A stretch of DNA of 64,000 bases from the NCBI GenBank assembly GCA_048499805.1, contig JASNZF010000005.1, forward strand, positions 372,001-436,000, in the 5' to 3' direction. Below, piece by piece: positions 34,065-46,612 of the stretch. The stretch's first letter is position 1; every line of letters starts with the position of its first letter. Origin of the DNA: JAWXBA01 sp048499805 (lineage in GTDB: Bacteria; Gemmatimonadota; Gemmatimonadetes; Gemmatimonadales; GWC2-71-9). Under the pieces are notes generated by a model. That model saw nothing but the letters and a program-made list of their open reading frames with translations, did no database searches and was not told the DNA's origin. Made by a program: the position numbers and the translations under genes.

Positions 34065-35804
34065 CCGGGGCCTCCCCCGCCCTGCCACCCCTCCCATCAG
34101 TTCCACCCCGCCCATCATGTCGGCCATCATGTGCCAGTGCTCGATGCCCATGAGGTTGGTCTCGGAATTCCGGAACTCCGCCAGTTGCGCGCGGATCACC
34201 GCCGGCTTCTGCTCGCGGGGCACCGCCGGGTTGGCCAGGATGTCCGAGATGATGTCGTGCATCATGTGCAGGTTGTCGAAGATGATCGCGGCACGCGGAT
34301 GGGCGGCGCTGAACGTCGGGGCGACCGCCGAGGTCATCGGCATCACCCTCGGGAAGTGGGCGGGCGCGGAGTCGGCCATCGCCCAGAACCGGGCCAGGGT
34401 TGCCGCCACCCCGGCCTTCTGCGCCGCCGCGTCGGGCTCCTGCATCAACGGCTCGTACAACCCCACCTGGAGCCAGTGGTAGGCCCAGATCAGGCCGTTC
34501 ATCTTGGGATACTGCCGCCGGAAGTACTGGCTGAACGGCTGCTCGTCCATGAGCGCCATGCTTTTCGGCTGGTCGGTGAAGGCCAGCTCGCTGCGGCCGA
34601 GATAGTCGTCCGTCAACCGCTCCACCTGGGCGCGCTGCTCGGCGGCGGTGAGCCGGCGGTCGGCATAGACATCGTAGATCTGCCGGTGCAGCAGGTGGGC
34701 CCACTCGAACATCCGCTTGGCCTCCAGTGCGATCCGTGCGTACCGGGGCTCGATCACTTCCTCCGCCACCGCAAAGCGCGGTGGGCGGACCAGGAGGTCG
34801 CGGGTCAGGAAGTTGAATTCGGTGGTCTCGAGCGCGGCCACGTCAGCGGAGGGATCCGACCAGAGCCGCTCGTACAGGACGGCGTGCCCGTAATCGAAGG
34901 CGTTGAAGAGCCCCGCGGCCTCGGGATACTGGCGCAGGAACTGCCAGTTGAAGCCCCCCGGGAGATAGTGCCATTCCGCCCGGGTCGTCTGCCCGGCGCC
35001 AGACACGCCCGGACGCCCGCCGCGCCCCACCCCGATCGCGCGACTCAGGCCAACCGTGACCTCCCAGGGATGGTCGGCGTCCTTGCGGAGCGCCCGGGAG
35101 AGGCCAAGGTCCACGACCACCGACGGGGTCATCTGGCGCCGCAATCCCGCCGCCACGCGCAGGTCAACCGGATGGCCCCGGCCGGCGTCCTGCACCAGGA
35201 GCTCGGTGGCGAGCAGGGTACTGCTGCGGAAGAGCGTCCGGTCGATCGCCACCGACGCGGCCCACCGGCCGGGGGCTTCAAGCCCGCCCCCTGCGTCCGC
35301 CCCTACCGGGGTCCACGCGGCGTTGAGGTGCACCCGCTCCCGACCGAAGGTCCGGGTGGCAATGCCCTTGAGCGTGGCACTGGCCTCGTCGGGCGCAAAC
35401 CTTCCCCAGGGCAGGTGCGCCTCGGCGCGCAGGGCCAGGGCCGGCAGGAACGGGCCTTCGGCGCGCAGGTTGTAGAAGAGGAATGCCTCGGGGCCCTCCA
35501 GGCCGACCTCGTCGCCCGAGGGACTCCGGACCAGGCTCACCGGCAGCTTGGCGCCGAGCATGAGGTTGTCCCAGGCGCCCCACGCCAGCTCCGGCCTGGT
35601 GGCGTGCAGGCTGGGCGCCCGACCCCACGCACCACGATAGGGAAGCAGGAATTCCAGGGCGCGGCGTTCCACCGGCCAGGCATCTTCGCTCCAGAGCGGA
35701 CGCCCGTCGTCGAGGTTGCGGTAGTCGAGCTGGGCCTGGGCGGGCGCGGCAACCAGCACGAGCAGTGCGATCGCCCCCAGCCTGGGGATGACAGAATGAC
35801 GCAT
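34062..35804 (-). CDS. secreted/outer-membrane-like protein with His/Met-rich C-terminus (unknown)
   Basis: A 580-aa protein with a signal peptide (VIPRLGAIALLVLVAAPAQAQ). The first half (residues 30-290) is beta-rich and looks like an outer-membrane barrel (GRFAPDEASATLKGIATRTF, LRVAAGLRRQMTPSVVVDLG). The second half is helical and ends with many His and Met residues: DNLHMMHDIISDILANP and NLMGIEHWHMMADMMGGVEL, a pattern seen in copper- or other metal-binding proteins. I do not recognise the family. ATG at 35804 has a GAGG ribosome binding site. It follows the Cys/His-rich secreted protein by about 63 bp, and the shared operator-like palindrome upstream suggests metal control. The stop is part of a heptamer array. 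Confidence 0.7.
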   Translation of the reverse strand: MRHSVIPRLGAIALLVLVAAPAQAQLDYRNLDDGRPLWSEDAWPVERRALEFLLPYRGAWGRAPSLHATRPELAWGAWDNLMLGAKLPVSLVRSPSGDEVGLEGPEAFLFYNLRAEGPFLPALALRAEAHLPWGRFAPDEASATLKGIATRTFGRERVHLNAAWTPVGADAGGGLEAPGRWAASVAIDRTLFRSSTLLATELLVQDAGRGHPVDLRVAAGLRRQMTPSVVVDLGLSRALRKDADHPWEVTVGLSRAIGVGRGGRPGVSGAGQTTRAEWHYLPGGFNWQFLRQYPEAAGLFNAFDYGHAVLYERLWSDPSADVAALETTEFNFLTRDLLVRPPRFAVAEEVIEPRYARIALEAKRMFEWAHLLHRQIYDVYADRRLTAAEQRAQVERLTDDYLGRSELAFTDQPKSMALMDEQPFSQYFRRQYPKMNGLIWAYHWLQVGLYEPLMQEPDAAAQKAGVAATLARFWAMADSAPAHFPRVMPMTSAVAPTFSAAHPRAAIIFDNLHMMHDIISDILANPAVPREQKPAVIRAQLAEFRNSETNLMGIEHWHMMADMMGGVELMGGVAGRGRPR

Positions 35805-35867
35805 GCGTGTCCTCACAGCGAGTCAATGGAACCGGAGGGCCAGGTGCCGCATCCGGGATGGCCGAGA

Positions 35868-36263
35868 CTAGCGGAGGAGCTGGGGGGGTGGGGTGGGAGG
35901 TACCGAACGGGGGCGGGAGCTGCGCTCGGGGCGGTTGCCCGGCATCCCGGGGACATCGCGATGCCCGATCCGGGTTTCGGAATCAACCAGGGCGATCGCC
36001 ACCTGGACGGAGCAGTTCGGCTGGCTGGCGCATTGGTCTGCCGGGCAGTGTGGGCAGTCCCCTGACCCCTCACTATCTTCCGGGTGCAGAGGAATTGGCC
36101 CCTGGTGATGCCCGCTGGCGCCCGGATCATGGGTGGCGATGGCGGCACCCTGTGGTCCACAGTGATCCTGGCCAGCGCCCCGCAGGGGAGCGGCGACCAG
36201 GGCCAGGATGGCCAGGATGAGCCCACCACGGGCCAGATTGGCATGACGCAGGCGATGCAGCAT
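35868..36263 (-). CDS. secreted Cys/His-rich small protein, putative metal-related
   Basis: A 131-aa protein: signal peptide ARGGLILAILALVAAPLRG, a His-rich stretch (DPGASGHHQGPIPLHPEDSE) and a Cys cluster CPHCPADQCASQPNC around residues 70-84; the tail is Pro/Arg-rich. Proteins of this kind are often encoded beside copper-resistance genes (DUF2946-like), but the family cannot be assigned. The ATG at 36263 lies only 7 bp behind the minus-strand -10 box (36270-36275), so the transcript may be leaderless. It is the first gene of the left arm of the divergon. Confidence 0.68.
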   Translation of the reverse strand: MLHRLRHANLARGGLILAILALVAAPLRGAGQDHCGPQGAAIATHDPGASGHHQGPIPLHPEDSEGSGDCPHCPADQCASQPNCSVQVAIALVDSETRIGHRDVPGMPGNRPERSSRPRSVPPTPPPQLLR

Positions 36264-36298
36264 TGGCTCAATATACCCGAGGGGGGTATATTGAGCAA
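36263..36298. promoter_or_regulatory. divergent promoters sharing one palindromic CsoR-like operator
   Basis: A perfect 13-bp inverted repeat, GCTCAATATACCC (36266-36278) and GGGTATATTGAGC (36284-36296), with a 5-bp centre. It contains two overlapping promoters: plus strand TTGGCT (36263-36268)-18-TATATT (36287-36292), minus strand TTGCTC (36298-36293)-17-TATATT (36275-36270). The central TATACCCGAGGGGGGTATA core resembles CsoR/RcnR-type sites, with C/G tracts flanked by A/T. A repressor bound here would block both promoters. Confidence 0.7.
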
Positions 36299-36331
36299 TC
36301 ACCCGGAGCGGACCCCCCGCAGGAGTCACCC

Positions 36332-36604
36332 ATGGCGGCTCGCAGTAAGTGGATCCCGATTCTCGTCGTCCTGGCCTTCGCGGGATTCCTGGCCTGGAGC
36401 ACCCTCTCGGCCCAGAAGGCCACCTGTGAGGTCTGCGTGGACTACCACGGCCGGCAGAACTGCGCGACCGCATCGGCGTCCTCCGAGGAGGAGGCCGCCA
36501 CCTCCGCCCAGAACACCGCCTGCGGACCCGTGTCCTTCGGGATGAACGAGTCGATCGAGTGCGGGCGGATTCCCCCCAGCAGGAGACAGTGCAACACCCG
36601 CTGA
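36332..36604 (+). CDS. small Cys-rich exported or membrane-anchored protein (unknown)
   Basis: A 90-aa protein with an uncleaved-anchor-like or signal segment (WIPILVVLAFAGFLAWSTLS), then cysteines CEVCVDYHGRQNCATA, CGPVSFGMNESIEC and a final C. Six cysteines in about 65 residues suggest disulfides or metal binding. The AGGAG ribosome binding site is 7 bp before the ATG. It is the right-hand gene of the divergon with the Cys/His-rich secreted protein and shares its operator. The Cys-rich character of both arms fits a metal-response role; this is inference. Confidence 0.68.
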   Translation: MAARSKWIPILVVLAFAGFLAWSTLSAQKATCEVCVDYHGRQNCATASASSEEEAATSAQNTACGPVSFGMNESIECGRIPPSRRQCNTR

Positions 36605-36657
36605 GCGGCCAGTTGGTGGCCTCCTTCTTGCGGCACTGAAACCTGGAGACTCAACGG

Positions 36658-37116
36658 ATGGTATTGGACGGCATGGTCAACCAGGAACGCAACCTCACGA
36701 TTCGGGACGCCGGCCACGACGAGGAATTCTCGGCGTGGCTCGATGACCTGGTCGAGCACCACCCGAGCACCGGCACCCCGGCCTCGCCGCGCAGCGAGCA
36801 CCACCTGGTGCTGGCTGACGAGATCGGCGACTGGATCGGCGGGGCGCGCTTCTGGATCCATGGGGGCGTGGCGCACCTGGAGGAACTTGGGGTCGCCCCC
36901 CATGAGCGTCGACAAGGCCACGGGCTGCGGCTTCTCGGGGCCTTCGAGTCCCGCGCCCTCGAGGCCGGCGTACACCTGGTGGAGTTCTGGACCGACGACC
37001 TCCGGGCCGAGGGCCTCCTGGCCGCGCTGGGTTGGCGCCGCACCCTGCAGCGTGACAACTACGTCGGTCACCGGGTGTGGTACCTCTTCGAGAAGCACTT
37101 CCCCACCACCCCTTGA
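36658..37116 (+). CDS. GNAT-family N-acetyltransferase
   Basis: A 152-aa GNAT protein: the acetyl-CoA-binding loop is LGVAPHERRQGHGLRLLGAF (R/Q-x-x-G-x-G/A pattern QGHGLR, about residues 82-92), followed by a strand-helix unit ending FWTDDLRAEGLLAALGW. The substrate cannot be told. The ATG has a GGAG ribosome binding site 9 bp upstream. Its stop overlaps the TTG start of the YggT gene (TTGA). Confidence 0.82.
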   Translation: MVLDGMVNQERNLTIRDAGHDEEFSAWLDDLVEHHPSTGTPASPRSEHHLVLADEIGDWIGGARFWIHGGVAHLEELGVAPHERRQGHGLRLLGAFESRALEAGVHLVEFWTDDLRAEGLLAALGWRRTLQRDNYVGHRVWYLFEKHFPTTP

Positions 37117-37703
37117 GCTGGGCTGCCTTCGCGGCTGGCCTGACCACGGCGACCCGGGTCCTGGCCCTCGCCGCCGCCGCCGCCGCCGCCCTGGTGGCAC
37201 TGACCCACTGGGCGGTCCGCCAGCGGCACCTCGCCGCCTTCGGTCCCCTTCCCCGCACCGTGCGGCGCTTCAGCGATCCGATCCTCAAGCCGCTCGAGCG
37301 GCGCATGGTGCGCTGGGGGCGCAACCCGCAGGACGCCCCGCTCTGGCTGCTCGGGATCACCGTCGTGGTGGGCATCTTCCTCTTGAGCATGGTCGGCTGG
37401 GCGACCGGGTGGATCGGCCAGGCGCTCTGGCTGCGCACCGCGGGGCCATCCGCCTGGGCGCAGTTCCTGGTGACCACGGCCACCCAGGTGCTGATGCTCG
37501 CCATCCTGGTGCGGGTGATCGGCTCGTGGGTGGGCGCCGGCGACTACACGCCGTGGATGCGACCCTTCGTGGTCCTGACCGAGTGGCTGGTCGCCCCGAT
37601 CCGCCGGCGGATGCCGCCGATGGGGCCGTTCGACCTGAGCCCGATCGTGGCCTACTTCGCACTGATCCTGCTCCGGGCACTGCTCTTCCTCCTGATCCCA
37701 TGA
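37113..37703 (+). CDS. YggT-family membrane protein
   Basis: A protein of about 196 aa with several hydrophobic helices. The C-terminal part carries the YggT core: RVIGSWVGAGDYTPWMRPFV then LVAPIRRRMPPMGPFDLSP (about residues 125-175). YggT proteins occur in cell-division and osmotic-tolerance contexts. The TTG at 37113 overlaps the stop of the GNAT gene and fits the overlap pattern of the region; an ATG at 37077 inside the GNAT gene is the alternative. The neighbouring DUF167 gene is the usual partner of yggT. Confidence 0.82.
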   Translation: MSWAAFAAGLTTATRVLALAAAAAAALVALTHWAVRQRHLAAFGPLPRTVRRFSDPILKPLERRMVRWGRNPQDAPLWLLGITVVVGIFLLSMVGWATGWIGQALWLRTAGPSAWAQFLVTTATQVLMLAILVRVIGSWVGAGDYTPWMRPFVVLTEWLVAPIRRRMPPMGPFDLSPIVAYFALILLRALLFLLIP

Positions 37704-37993
37704 GCTGGATCGCGCCGATCCCCGGGGGGATTCGGCTCCTGCTCCACATCCAGCCCCGTGCGGCGCGCACCGAGGCGGTGGGCCGCCATGGGGATGCCCT
37801 CAAGATCCGGCTGGCGGCGCCGCCGGTGGATGGGGCCGCCAACGCGGCCCTGGTCCGCTGGCTGGCGGAGGTCCTGGACGTCCCCGCGGGGGCGGTAACG
37901 GTGGTGCGGGGCGCGACCAGCCGGCGCAAGGTGGTCGAGGTGCGTGGCGTTTCGTCCGCAGAGGCCGGGACGCGCCTCGGCGCCGTCCCGTGA
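37700..37993 (+). CDS. YggU/DUF167-family protein
   Basis: A 97-aa small basic protein with the YggU fold: LLLHIQPRAARTEAVGRHGD, LKIRLAAPPVDGAANAALVR and VTVVRGATSRRKVVEV are the conserved blocks of DUF167 (function unknown). ATG at 37700 overlaps the yggT stop (ATGA), reproducing the common yggT-yggU gene pair. Confidence 0.88.
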   Translation: MSWIAPIPGGIRLLLHIQPRAARTEAVGRHGDALKIRLAAPPVDGAANAALVRWLAEVLDVPAGAVTVVRGATSRRKVVEVRGVSSAEAGTRLGAVP

Positions 37994-38006
37994 TGCGGCC
38001 GGCCTC

Positions 38007-38035
38007 TTACCCTGCGCGGCGCGGGTCACTATGAT
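38007..38035 (+). promoter_or_regulatory. putative promoter of the metH transcript
   Basis: TTACCC (38007-38012), a 17-bp spacer and TATGAT (38030-38035, 5 of 6 to TATAAT). A start around 38042 would place the SAM-II-type element at the very 5' end of the RNA. Confidence 0.42.
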
Positions 38036-38049
38036 TCGGGGACAAACCC

Positions 38050-38106
38050 GGTTCGTGGTGATTTGCGCAGCTTGCGGCCACGTTAAACAAACGCTAAAAC
38101 GCCGCC
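38050..38106 (+). ncRNA. SAM-II-type riboswitch upstream of metH
   Basis: The leader has the SAM-II fold elements in order: P1 left arm CGTGG (38054-38058), the loop start TGATTTG (38059-38065), then GCAGCTTGCGG, P1 right arm CCACG (38078-38082) and the conserved A-rich tail TTAAACAAACGCTAAAA (38083-38099) that forms the second pseudoknot helix. P1 is fully complementary, and GCTTGC and GCTAAA match the family consensus as I remember it. SAM-II elements bind S-adenosylmethionine and repress methionine genes, usually by hiding the ribosome binding site. The GGAGAGG of metH is about 50 nt downstream; a GGGCC...GGGCCTTTTT-like segment (38109-38136) might act as terminator instead. Confidence 0.85.
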
Positions 38107-38158
38107 CGGGGGCCGTCTCATCCCTTGGGCCTTTTTGTTGCCCGGTGGAGAGGTTGCA

Positions 38159-43718
<5,560 letters not shown>

Positions 43719-43722
<4 letters not shown>

Positions 43723-43748
43723 GGGAAATCCTTGTCCCCCACTATCTT
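43719..43748 (+). promoter_or_regulatory. putative promoter of the acyl-CoA dehydrogenase gene
   Basis: TTGAGG (43719-43724, overlapping the upstream stop codon), an 18-bp spacer and TATCTT (43743-43748) lie about 41 bp before the start at 43790. TTGAGG is the same -35 as in front of ctaB. Confidence 0.45.
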
Positions 43749-43789
43749 GCGTCGGTGCAGTAGTGGCGTGACACCCTGAGGAGTGGCTG

Positions 43790-44950
43790 ATGCCAGATAC
43801 TCTTGCCCCACCCGCCCTGACCGATCTCTCCGAAGAGGAGGGGATGTTCCGCGACGCCGTCGCGGAATTCGCCGTCAGTGAGATTGCCCCGCACGTCCAC
43901 GCAATGGACGAGGCCGCCAAGTTCCGGCCCGACCTGATCGCCAAGATGTTCGAGCTCGGGCTGATGGGGATCGAGGTCCCCGAGTCCCTGGGTGGCGCTG
44001 GCGGCAGCTTCTTCATGGCCGTCCTCGCGATCGAGGAGATCGCCAAGGTGGATGCGTCCGCGGCGATCTACGTCGACGTGCACAACACCTTGGTCAACAA
44101 CGCCCTGCTGCGCTGGGGCAGCGAGGAACAGCACGCCCGCTACTTCCCGCGCATGACGGCCGGGATGCTGGGCGCGTTCGCGCTCTCGGAGCCCGCCAGC
44201 GGCAGCGATGCCTTCGCGCTCGAGACCCGCGCGGTGCTGCAGGGCGACCACTACGAGCTCACCGGCCGGAAGTTCTGGATCACCAACGGTGCCGAGGCCG
44301 AGATCTTTGTCGTCTTCGCCAACGTCGATCCCACCAAGGGCTACAAGGGGATCACCGGCTTCCTAGTGGAGCGAGGCTTCGAGGGCTTCGCGGTGGGGAA
44401 GAAGGAGGACAAGCTGGGCATCCGGGCCTCGAGCACCACCGAATTGATCCTTGAACAGTGCAAGGTGCCGGTGGCAAACGTGCTGGGCCCGGTCGGGAAG
44501 GGCTACAAGATCGCCATCGAGACCCTCAACGAGGGACGGATCGGGATCGGGGCCCAGATGATCGGGGTGGCCCGCGGGGCACTCGACGCCACTGTCGCGT
44601 ATGTCCAGGAACGGCAACAGTTTGGCCGACCAATCTCGGAGTTCCAGGGGGTCCAGTTCCAGCTGGCTCAGATGGGCACCGACCTCGCCGCGGCCCGGCT
44701 CATGGTCTACAATGCGGCCCGGCTCAAGGATGGCGGCAAGCCCTTTGCGCAGGAAGCAGCGATGGCCAAGCTGTTCAGCTCCCAGGTGGCCGACCGGATC
44801 ACCTCCCAGTGTGTCGAACTGTTTGGGGGGTACGGGTACTCCAAGGAATACCCGGCGGAGAAGTACCATCGGGACGCCAAGATCGGCACGATCTATGAGG
44901 GCACCAGCAACATGCAGCTGCAGACGATTGCCAAGGGGATGTTGAAGTAG
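43790..44950 (+). CDS. acyl-CoA dehydrogenase (short/branched-chain type)
   Basis: A 386-aa FAD enzyme of fatty-acid or branched-chain amino-acid oxidation. Conserved blocks: GAFALSEPASGSDAFAL (about 125-141), FWITNGAEAEIFVVFANVDP, QFGRPISEFQGVQFQLAQM and the C-terminal IGTIYEGTSNMQLQTIAKGM, where Glu of YEGTS is the catalytic base of the short, medium and branched-chain groups. Substrate chain length cannot be read from sequence alone. ATG has a GAGGAG ribosome binding site. A GGGACTG heptamer array starts four bases after its TAG. Confidence 0.93.
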   Translation: MPDTLAPPALTDLSEEEGMFRDAVAEFAVSEIAPHVHAMDEAAKFRPDLIAKMFELGLMGIEVPESLGGAGGSFFMAVLAIEEIAKVDASAAIYVDVHNTLVNNALLRWGSEEQHARYFPRMTAGMLGAFALSEPASGSDAFALETRAVLQGDHYELTGRKFWITNGAEAEIFVVFANVDPTKGYKGITGFLVERGFEGFAVGKKEDKLGIRASSTTELILEQCKVPVANVLGPVGKGYKIAIETLNEGRIGIGAQMIGVARGALDATVAYVQERQQFGRPISEFQGVQFQLAQMGTDLAAARLMVYNAARLKDGGKPFAQEAAMAKLFSSQVADRITSQCVELFGGYGYSKEYPAEKYHRDAKIGTIYEGTSNMQLQTIAKGMLK

Positions 44951-44954
44951 GGAA

Positions 44955-45017
44955 GGGACTGGGGACTGGGGACTGGGGGATTGGGATTGGGATATGGGGT
45001 GCGGGGATTGGGGGAGG
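44955..45017 (+). repeat. heptamer array, GGGACTG/GGGATTG family (9 units), 3' of the acyl-CoA dehydrogenase
   Basis: Nine 7-bp units in register: three GGGACTG, then GGGGATT, GGGATTG, GGATATG, GGGTGCG, GGGATTG, GGGGAGG. It fills most of the gap to the downstream dacB gene and has a G-quadruplex-compatible G-run pattern on the sense strand. The units drift with distance, as expected of slippage followed by point mutation. Confidence 0.83.
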
Positions 45018-45061
45018 GGCGTGACGGGGAGTGGGCAACTGTGGTCGAACGGGAGCAGCAA

Positions 45062-46612
45062 GTGAACCTGCGCAGGCGGTGTACTGGCGTGATGCTTGGG
45101 GTGGCCCTCCTTGGAGGGGCCACCCCTGGGGCCCTGCACTCCCAGCTCCCCAGCACCACACCCACCGCCACCACCTCGATGCAGCAGGACCTCGATGCCT
45201 GGTTTCGCCGCGCAAGCCAGCGGGCACCCGGCAGTTGGGGAATCGTGGTGGCAACCCAGGACGGGCAGCTGGTCTGGGCCACCAATCCCACGACACCCCT
45301 GATTCCGGCCTCCACCGTCAAGGTGTTCACCACCGGGTTCGCACGCACCGTGGTGGGACCGGACGCCCGCCGTGCCACGCGAGTTGTCGGCTCCGGTGAC
45401 ATCGACCCGACCACGGGGCTCTGGCGGGGCGCCTGGGCCCTCGAGGTCAATGGCGACTTCACCCTGGATCGCCCCGGGAAGACCGGCCCGACCCTGATGG
45501 AACTCGCCCAGCGCCTGGCCGCCACCGGCGTGCGCCGGCTGAGCGGTCCCCTCGCGGTCGTCAGTGAGGTGGGCGACCCGAAGCCCGCCTTCCCTGCCGC
45601 GTGGTCCTCGCGTCACCGCGGGCGCACCTTTGCCCCCCTGGTCGGGTCGCTGACGATCAATGAGAACCTCATCTCGCTGCAGGTCCGCCCCGGCGCGGCC
45701 GCGGGCCGCCGCCCGACCCTTTCGGGGGAAAGCCCCCTCGGCGTCGGCTGGCTGGTCACCAATCAGGCAACCACGGTGGCCGGCCGCACCAGCAGGCTCT
45801 CGCTCCGGCCGGCCGCGAACGGCCGCTGGACCCTGACGGGATCGATCGGCACGCGTGCCGGGGTGCGGACGTTGACGGCAGTGTCGCCCTCGCCAGAGAG
45901 CCTCCTGGAGGCCTCCTGGCGGCATGCCCTGCTGGAAGCCGGCATCGAATGGGAACCCTCCCCGGCACTGGTCGCGCCGGCGCCGAGCCTCCCTGCTCGC
46001 CGGGTGCTGGCCGAGGTGACATCCCAGCCGTTCGACTCGATCGCCGCCGAGGTGAATTCGCGCAGCAGCAACCTGGGAGCGGAGCTCCTGCTGCGGTGGG
46101 CGGCGGGCGGGGATGCCGAGGCCGCGGCGGCGCGCCTCAACGAGCACGTCCGATCGGTGACCGGCGACCCGCGCGGGGTCGCGCTGGTCGATGGCAGCGG
46201 CCTCTCCGAGCAGGACCGCGCCAGCGCCTGGACCTTCGTGGCGTATCTGGCCCGGTTCCCCTATCTCGCGGGTGGCCGGGATTTCCCTGCCCTGCTTCCC
46301 GCCAACGGGGAGGGCACCCTGAAGAGCCTGGCCACCGGACTCCCGGCTCCCGGCGTGGTCCGCGCCAAGACCGGGACCCTGGGCAATGTCGCCTCGGTTA
46401 CCGGGTATCTGGGTCGCCGGGACGGTGTGCTCGTCATCTCCATGCTCTACAACGGGAGCCGGCCCTCGGTGGCCCGCGAGGAGCAGTGGCGACTGTTCCG
46501 CCTGCTGGGAGCCGACGGCGTCCAGATTCCCACCGGCGGGGCCGAGGTCATCGGCGCCCAGCTGGGAGACGACCCCGCGACGACCCCGCTTCGGTTGCCG
46601 CCCACGCAGTGA
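45062..46612 (+). CDS. dacB: D-alanyl-D-alanine carboxypeptidase/endopeptidase (PBP4, family S13)
   Basis: A 516-aa exported peptidoglycan hydrolase. Signal peptide CTGVMLGVALLGGATPGALH. Active-site motifs of family S13 are in order: SxxK is STVK (Ser84-Lys87), SxN is SSN (335-337, in NSRSSNLGAELLLRWA) and KTG is AKTGTLGNVAS (Lys436). The long insert between SxxK and SxN, typical of PBP4, is present. GTG at 45062 with a GGGAG ribosome binding site is preferred to longer starts inside the heptamer array. The stop overlaps the next gene (GTGA). Confidence 0.92.
   Translation: MNLRRRCTGVMLGVALLGGATPGALHSQLPSTTPTATTSMQQDLDAWFRRASQRAPGSWGIVVATQDGQLVWATNPTTPLIPASTVKVFTTGFARTVVGPDARRATRVVGSGDIDPTTGLWRGAWALEVNGDFTLDRPGKTGPTLMELAQRLAATGVRRLSGPLAVVSEVGDPKPAFPAAWSSRHRGRTFAPLVGSLTINENLISLQVRPGAAAGRRPTLSGESPLGVGWLVTNQATTVAGRTSRLSLRPAANGRWTLTGSIGTRAGVRTLTAVSPSPESLLEASWRHALLEAGIEWEPSPALVAPAPSLPARRVLAEVTSQPFDSIAAEVNSRSSNLGAELLLRWAAGGDAEAAAARLNEHVRSVTGDPRGVALVDGSGLSEQDRASAWTFVAYLARFPYLAGGRDFPALLPANGEGTLKSLATGLPAPGVVRAKTGTLGNVASVTGYLGRRDGVLVISMLYNGSRPSVAREEQWRLFRLLGADGVQIPTGGAEVIGAQLGDDPATTPLRLPPTQ

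Noticed and set aside
37077..37112. ATG start for the YggT gene inside the GNAT gene
   Set aside because: TTG at 37113 overlaps the upstream stop as in the other coupled pairs and gives the natural N-terminus; the ATG is kept only as an alternative.
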